Assembly: GCA_937897315.1 (NCBI GenBank)
Contig: CALCNS010000036.1
Span: 1-26,679 of the forward strand
Source: an uncultured Bacillota bacterium
GTDB taxonomy: Bacteria; Bacillota; JAAYKD01
Reading direction: 5' to 3'
DNA: 26,679 nt
In this document: piece by piece, positions 23,516 through 26,679 of the stretch
Position numbering within the stretch: position 1 is the first letter of the stretch
How the letters are laid out: each line of letters begins with the position of its first letter
Notes under the pieces: generated by a model
Seen by the model: the letters and a program-made list of their open reading frames with translations, nothing else
Database searches by the model: none
Told to the model about the DNA's origin: nothing
Translations under genes and position numbers: made by a program

Positions 23516-24532
23516 ATGCAAGAAAAGACAATGAAAGCTCAATCGGGTATGTTATACTTAATCGTCTTTGGTTTGTTATATATCGCTTCACTTATCGCTA
23601 CCATATATGGAGCGGTTCTGGCTGAAAATGGGAATAACTTAGGTTTTTTTATGCTGATTCCGGGGATTATTTGGCTGATCATAGGCTTTATTCCTTTTAT
23701 GGGTTTAAAAGTGATTCGCCCTCAAGAAGCCCTGGTCATGACGTTATTCGGAAAATATACCGGAACCATGAAGAGTGAAGGGTTTTTCTTCGTCAATCCG
23801 TTTTCCGTAGCGGTGAATCCGGCTGCAAATACTCGTTTGGGTCAAAGTCAGGATGTAGATGAAGGTAGTAAAAGACGGTTAGGTACCGCTGCCGGAAATC
23901 AAGCAGAATCGGTGAGCGGCAAGAAAATATCCTTAAAAGTCATGACCTTGAATAATGCTAAGCAAAAAGTGAATGATGTATTGGGAAATCCGGTAGAAAT
24001 TGGCGTTGCAGTCATGTGGAGGGTTGCCGATACTGCGAAAGCAGTTTTCAATGTAGATAATTTCAAAGAATATTTGTCGCTGCAATGTGATTCAGCAGTG
24101 AGAAATATCGTTCGAGTATATCCCTATGATGTAGCCCCCAATATTGATACAACCGGTGATGGTCAGGCCGATGAGGGCAGTCTGCGAGGTTCCAGCGAAA
24201 TTGTGGCCGAGCGCATCAGAAAAGCCATACAAGAGAAGGTTGAAGTGGCAGGTATCGAAGTGCTGGAAGCAAGGATCACATATTTAGCGTATGCGACAGA
24301 AATAGCATCCGTCATGCTGCAGCGCCAACAGGCAAGTGCTATCATTGATGCACGAGCCATGATTGTGGAGGGGGCGGTAAGTATGGTGGAAATGGCACTC
24401 AAGCAATTGAGCGAAAAGGAAATAGTGGAGCTGGATAGCGAACGCAAAGCGGCGATGGTTTCGAATTTGCTTGTCATACTTTGTAGCAACCGCGATGCAC
24501 AGCCCGTTATCAATAGCGGGAGCTTGTACTAG
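23516..24532 (+). CDS. SPFH/Band 7 domain membrane protein
   Basis: This 338-residue protein has two N-terminal membrane segments at about 12-34 and 42-62 and then an SPFH (stomatin/flotillin) domain. The domain opens with the typical VIRPQEALVMTLFGKYTGTMKSEGFFFVNPF and continues through VEIGVAVMWRVAD and AVRNIVRVYPYD. The C-terminal third is helical with AYATEIASVMLQRQQASAIIDARAMIVEGAV, as in flotillin-like scaffolds. Such proteins form membrane microdomain scaffolds; a specific function is not predictable. AGAGGAGG precedes the ATG by eight bases and forms one arm of the inverted repeat at 23448-23510. It heads an operon with an RHH regulator and an ABC exporter. Confidence 0.92.
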   Translation: MQEKTMKAQSGMLYLIVFGLLYIASLIATIYGAVLAENGNNLGFFMLIPGIIWLIIGFIPFMGLKVIRPQEALVMTLFGKYTGTMKSEGFFFVNPFSVAVNPAANTRLGQSQDVDEGSKRRLGTAAGNQAESVSGKKISLKVMTLNNAKQKVNDVLGNPVEIGVAVMWRVADTAKAVFNVDNFKEYLSLQCDSAVRNIVRVYPYDVAPNIDTTGDGQADEGSLRGSSEIVAERIRKAIQEKVEVAGIEVLEARITYLAYATEIASVMLQRQQASAIIDARAMIVEGAVSMVEMALKQLSEKEIVELDSERKAAMVSNLLVILCSNRDAQPVINSGSLY

Positions 24533-24537
24533 TAGCC

Positions 24538-24741
24538 ATGGCGAACGATAAGAAGCAAATACCTCTGCGGCTTTCTAAGGAACTCCACGACCAAATCGCC
24601 GCTTGGGCCGAAGACGATTTTCGCTCGCTCAATGGACAAATTGAGTATTTGCTTACCGCATGTGTCAAGCAGCGTGCTAAGAACGGGAAACCTATCCCTT
24701 CTCGCTTTGAACCAGAGACCGAAGAAACGAAAGCATCATAA
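24538..24741 (+). CDS. Ribbon-helix-helix (Arc-like) DNA-binding protein
   Basis: This 67-residue basic protein has an Arc/MetJ-type fold: a beta strand with alternating residues (KQIPLRLS, about 6-13), helix 1 (KELHDQIAAWAEDD), the turn FRSLN, and helix 2 (GQIEYLLTACVKQRAK). The strand would insert into the DNA major groove as a dimer. It lies five bases after the SPFH gene and 14 bases before the ABC ATPase gene. The GGGAG before its ATG is rather distant (about 14 bases), so translational coupling to SPFH is likely. The tandem TGATATCA sites in the operon promoter suit two RHH dimers, which points to autorepression (inference). It could instead be an antitoxin-like protein, but no toxin gene is adjacent. 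Confidence 0.88.
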   Translation: MANDKKQIPLRLSKELHDQIAAWAEDDFRSLNGQIEYLLTACVKQRAKNGKPIPSRFEPETEETKAS

Positions 24742-24755
24742 AGGAGAGTTTTTTC

Positions 24756-25469
24756 ATGTTGCAAATTCAGCATCTTAGTAAGACTTACCGGGGCGGAAAA
24801 AAAGCAGTTCATGATTTATCCTTAGAAGTGTTGGCTGGAGATATTTACGGTTTTATTGGGCACAATGGGGCGGGGAAAACAACTACCCTTAAAGCATGTA
24901 CCGGTATCTTGACTTTTGATCAAGGTGAAATCCTCATCGATGGTCATTCTATTAAGTCCGAACCCGTTTTATGCAAGAGCAAAATGGCTTTCATACCAGA
25001 TAACCCGGAGCTCTACACTTTTTTGACAGGCATACAGTACCTGAGCTTTATTTGTGACATCTATGGAGTCAGCAGTGCAGACAGACAGAGACGGGTAGAC
25101 GAATACGCCAAACGCCTAGAGTTGTTTGGTAATTTAGGAGACTTAATTTCATCTTATTCGCATGGTATGAAGCAAAAGCTTGCCATAATAGCAGCGCTGG
25201 CACACGAACCAAAGTTGCTCATTTTGGACGAACCTTTTGTCGGGTTAGACCCCAAAGCAGCATTTACTGTGAAAGCAATGATGCAAGAATTATGCAATCG
25301 AGGCGGGGCAGTCTTCTTTTCTACTCATGTTTTGGAGGTTGCTGAAAAGTTATGCAACAAAATTGCCATTATACGCAATGGTTCCCTGGTGGTTTCCGGT
25401 AGCACACAAGATGTGCGCGGGAATTCTAGCCTGGAAGAAGTCTTCATGGAGCTGATTGAACATGCATAA
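24756..25469 (+). CDS. ABC exporter ATPase (EcsA-like)
   Basis: This 237-residue ATPase has Walker A GHNGAGKTTT (35-44), a Q-loop-like region near FIPDNPELY, signature YSHGMKQK, Walker B LLILDEPFVGLDP, and an H-loop in FFSTHVLE. The signature SHGMKQK and the overall type match single-domain exporter ATPases such as Bacillus EcsA. AAAGGAG precedes the ATG. The stop codon overlaps the permease start by eight bases, so the two are coupled. Substrate unknown; its position after the SPFH and RHH genes suggests common control by the promoter at 23458-23487. Confidence 0.92.
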   Translation: MLQIQHLSKTYRGGKKAVHDLSLEVLAGDIYGFIGHNGAGKTTTLKACTGILTFDQGEILIDGHSIKSEPVLCKSKMAFIPDNPELYTFLTGIQYLSFICDIYGVSSADRQRRVDEYAKRLELFGNLGDLISSYSHGMKQKLAIIAALAHEPKLLILDEPFVGLDPKAAFTVKAMMQELCNRGGAVFFSTHVLEVAEKLCNKIAIIRNGSLVVSGSTQDVRGNSSLEEVFMELIEHA

Positions 25470-26679
25470 TATATTAATGCTAGTAAAGACTTATTATACT
25501 GGTGTGCTTGGTTGGAATAAAATCATTCACAGTAAAGATCCCGTGGAAAAGCGAAATTCCATCGCGATGGCAGCGCTTTTAGGCTTATCTTTTCTCATGA
25601 TCTTTAATTTGGTTTATGGCTACAGTGCCACGATTGCTGATTTTTATGGCGTGCTGGTGGGTCAATGGGTAGTGATTGCTATGATGATGGCAATGGCCAG
25701 TAGCATGAACTTTATGAATACTGTTTTTCGTGGTAACAGTATTTTATTCCATGCGCAAGACGAAGATATGCTATTAAGTATGCCAATTCCCTTTTTTGAT
25801 TTGATTGTTTCCAAATTGCTGAATCTATACTTGTACAACTTGTTCCTAACATCCTTTGTAATGATTCCAGCTTCGGTAGCGTATGCCATAAGAAGCCCTG
25901 TGCAACCCAGCTTTTACCTCTTATCGATCTTAGGTTTATTGGCAGTCCCCATTCTTCCAATGGTTGTCGGCTGTATAATCAATATGGTAGTCGAAGGGAT
26001 TGCCGGTGGATTTCGTGGAAAGAACGTTATGGCGATACTTTTAAACTTAGTTTTTATGGTAGCCATTATGACGGTATCTTTTTCGGCTCAATCCATGAAT
26101 CAGGAGCGAATCACTCAATTGGTTGATTTGGCGATGAGGCAGATTAACCAGATGTATCCCTTGGCTGGAATCTATGCACGTGCAGTGACGGAAGGATTAT
26201 GGGGAGATTTTATTGCGTTTTTCGCTATGTCGATGGCGGCCTTCGCAGCATTTTCTGCAGCTGTGGCAAAAAATCATGCGCTCTTGCGCGAATGGCTAAC
26301 CCCAAAAAGTGCGAAGGTGCAGTTTAAAGGAAAGCAGTTATCGCAAGTTGCTGCCTGGAAAACGCTTTTTCTAAAAGATTTGAAATTTTATTTTTCCAGT
26401 CCGGTTTATGTACTAAACACTGGGAATGGTGCCATAGGGATGCCCCTGATTGCACTCATGTTAATCCTTCAGAAGGATCAAATACTACCTTCATTAACCA
26501 TGGTTCCTGGAGGGTTGGAGCGATTGTATGCCCTAATTCCTGTTGGTCTAGCATGCTTAGCGGGATTAACCAATACCACCAGTGTTGCTCTTTCCATTGA
26601 AGGACCTATGTATGCCGCCCTGAAAAGTTGGCCGGTTGATCCAATGACACTATTCTTCGGGAAGATTTTAGTTAACATA
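25462..26679 (+). CDS. ABC exporter permease, ABC-2 type, 3' end cut by window
   Basis: This open frame of 406 codons runs off the end of the window. It starts at the ATG overlapping the ATPase stop (ATGCATAA). The protein has a polar N-terminus (HNILMLVKTYYTGVLG) and many hydrophobic segments: about 33-52, 60-80, 110-130, 145-165, 185-205, 245-270, 325-345 and 355-375. It would form the membrane pore for the EcsA-like ATPase. It resembles large (about 500-570 residue) Bacillota exporter permeases encoded next to such ATPases. No substrate can be inferred. Confidence 0.9.
   Translation, partial: MHNILMLVKTYYTGVLGWNKIIHSKDPVEKRNSIAMAALLGLSFLMIFNLVYGYSATIADFYGVLVGQWVVIAMMMAMASSMNFMNTVFRGNSILFHAQDEDMLLSMPIPFFDLIVSKLLNLYLYNLFLTSFVMIPASVAYAIRSPVQPSFYLLSILGLLAVPILPMVVGCIINMVVEGIAGGFRGKNVMAILLNLVFMVAIMTVSFSAQSMNQERITQLVDLAMRQINQMYPLAGIYARAVTEGLWGDFIAFFAMSMAAFAAFSAAVAKNHALLREWLTPKSAKVQFKGKQLSQVAAWKTLFLKDLKFYFSSPVYVLNTGNGAIGMPLIALMLILQKDQILPSLTMVPGGLERLYALIPVGLACLAGLTNTTSVALSIEGPMYAALKSWPVDPMTLFFGKILVNI

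Noticed and set aside
24538..24741. Toxin-antitoxin module
   Set aside because: The RHH protein is antitoxin-like in fold, but its neighbours are an SPFH protein and an ABC ATPase; no small toxin gene is present.

Overview
The window reads as a chromosomal segment of a Bacillota bacterium, most likely a proteolytic, amino-acid-using anaerobe of the Clostridia or a close relative. The basis is strong AGGAGG-type ribosome binding sites, sigma-A-type promoters, a Bce-type ABC transporter with its two-component system, an ECF thiamine S-component, a DUF4358-type lipoprotein and Fe-S-rich oxidoreductases. The genus cannot be fixed from the sequence. I see no rRNA, tRNA, CRISPR array, insertion sequence or phage gene.

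Layout: 1-1404 (-) holds trkA, with the first codons of a downstream gene, probably the Trk membrane subunit. 1762-5095 (+) is a tight five-gene operon for a multi-subunit flavin/iron-sulfur amine dehydrogenase. Its catalytic subunit most resembles the beta subunit of archaeal-type L-proline dehydrogenase PDH1. 5163-9396 (-) is a Bce-type module (permease, ATPase, histidine kinase, response regulator). Its kinase gene carries an in-frame TAA at codon 44, although a good BceR-type box remains in front of the ATPase gene. 9416-12434 (-) holds an M24 Xaa-Pro peptidase and oligoendopeptidase F. 12586-17994 (+) holds nicotinate phosphoribosyltransferase, then three M20 hydrolases: two about 70% identical paralogues flanking an AbgB-like amidohydrolase. 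18161-21112 holds a Cof-type HAD phosphatase, thiT (-), a GT2-GtrA glycosyltransferase and secG. 21196-23424 (+) is a run of an HD-domain protein, an SGNH lipoprotein, a DUF4358-like lipoprotein and a small membrane protein. 23516-end (+) is an operon of an SPFH membrane protein, a ribbon-helix-helix regulator and an ABC exporter cut by the window end.

How it fits together: five peptidases or amidohydrolases and a proline-type dehydrogenase suggest peptide and amino-acid catabolism (inference; the genes are not one operon). The most striking regulatory DNA is the 23435-23515 interval. There a 12-bp inverted repeat, whose right arm is the SPFH gene's Shine-Dalgarno, encloses a promoter. The promoter's -35/-10 region is itself an 11-bp inverted repeat built from two TGATATCA sites. 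This would terminate and silence transcripts arriving from upstream while leaving the operon's own transcript translatable, and it offers a natural target for the RHH protein encoded in the same operon.
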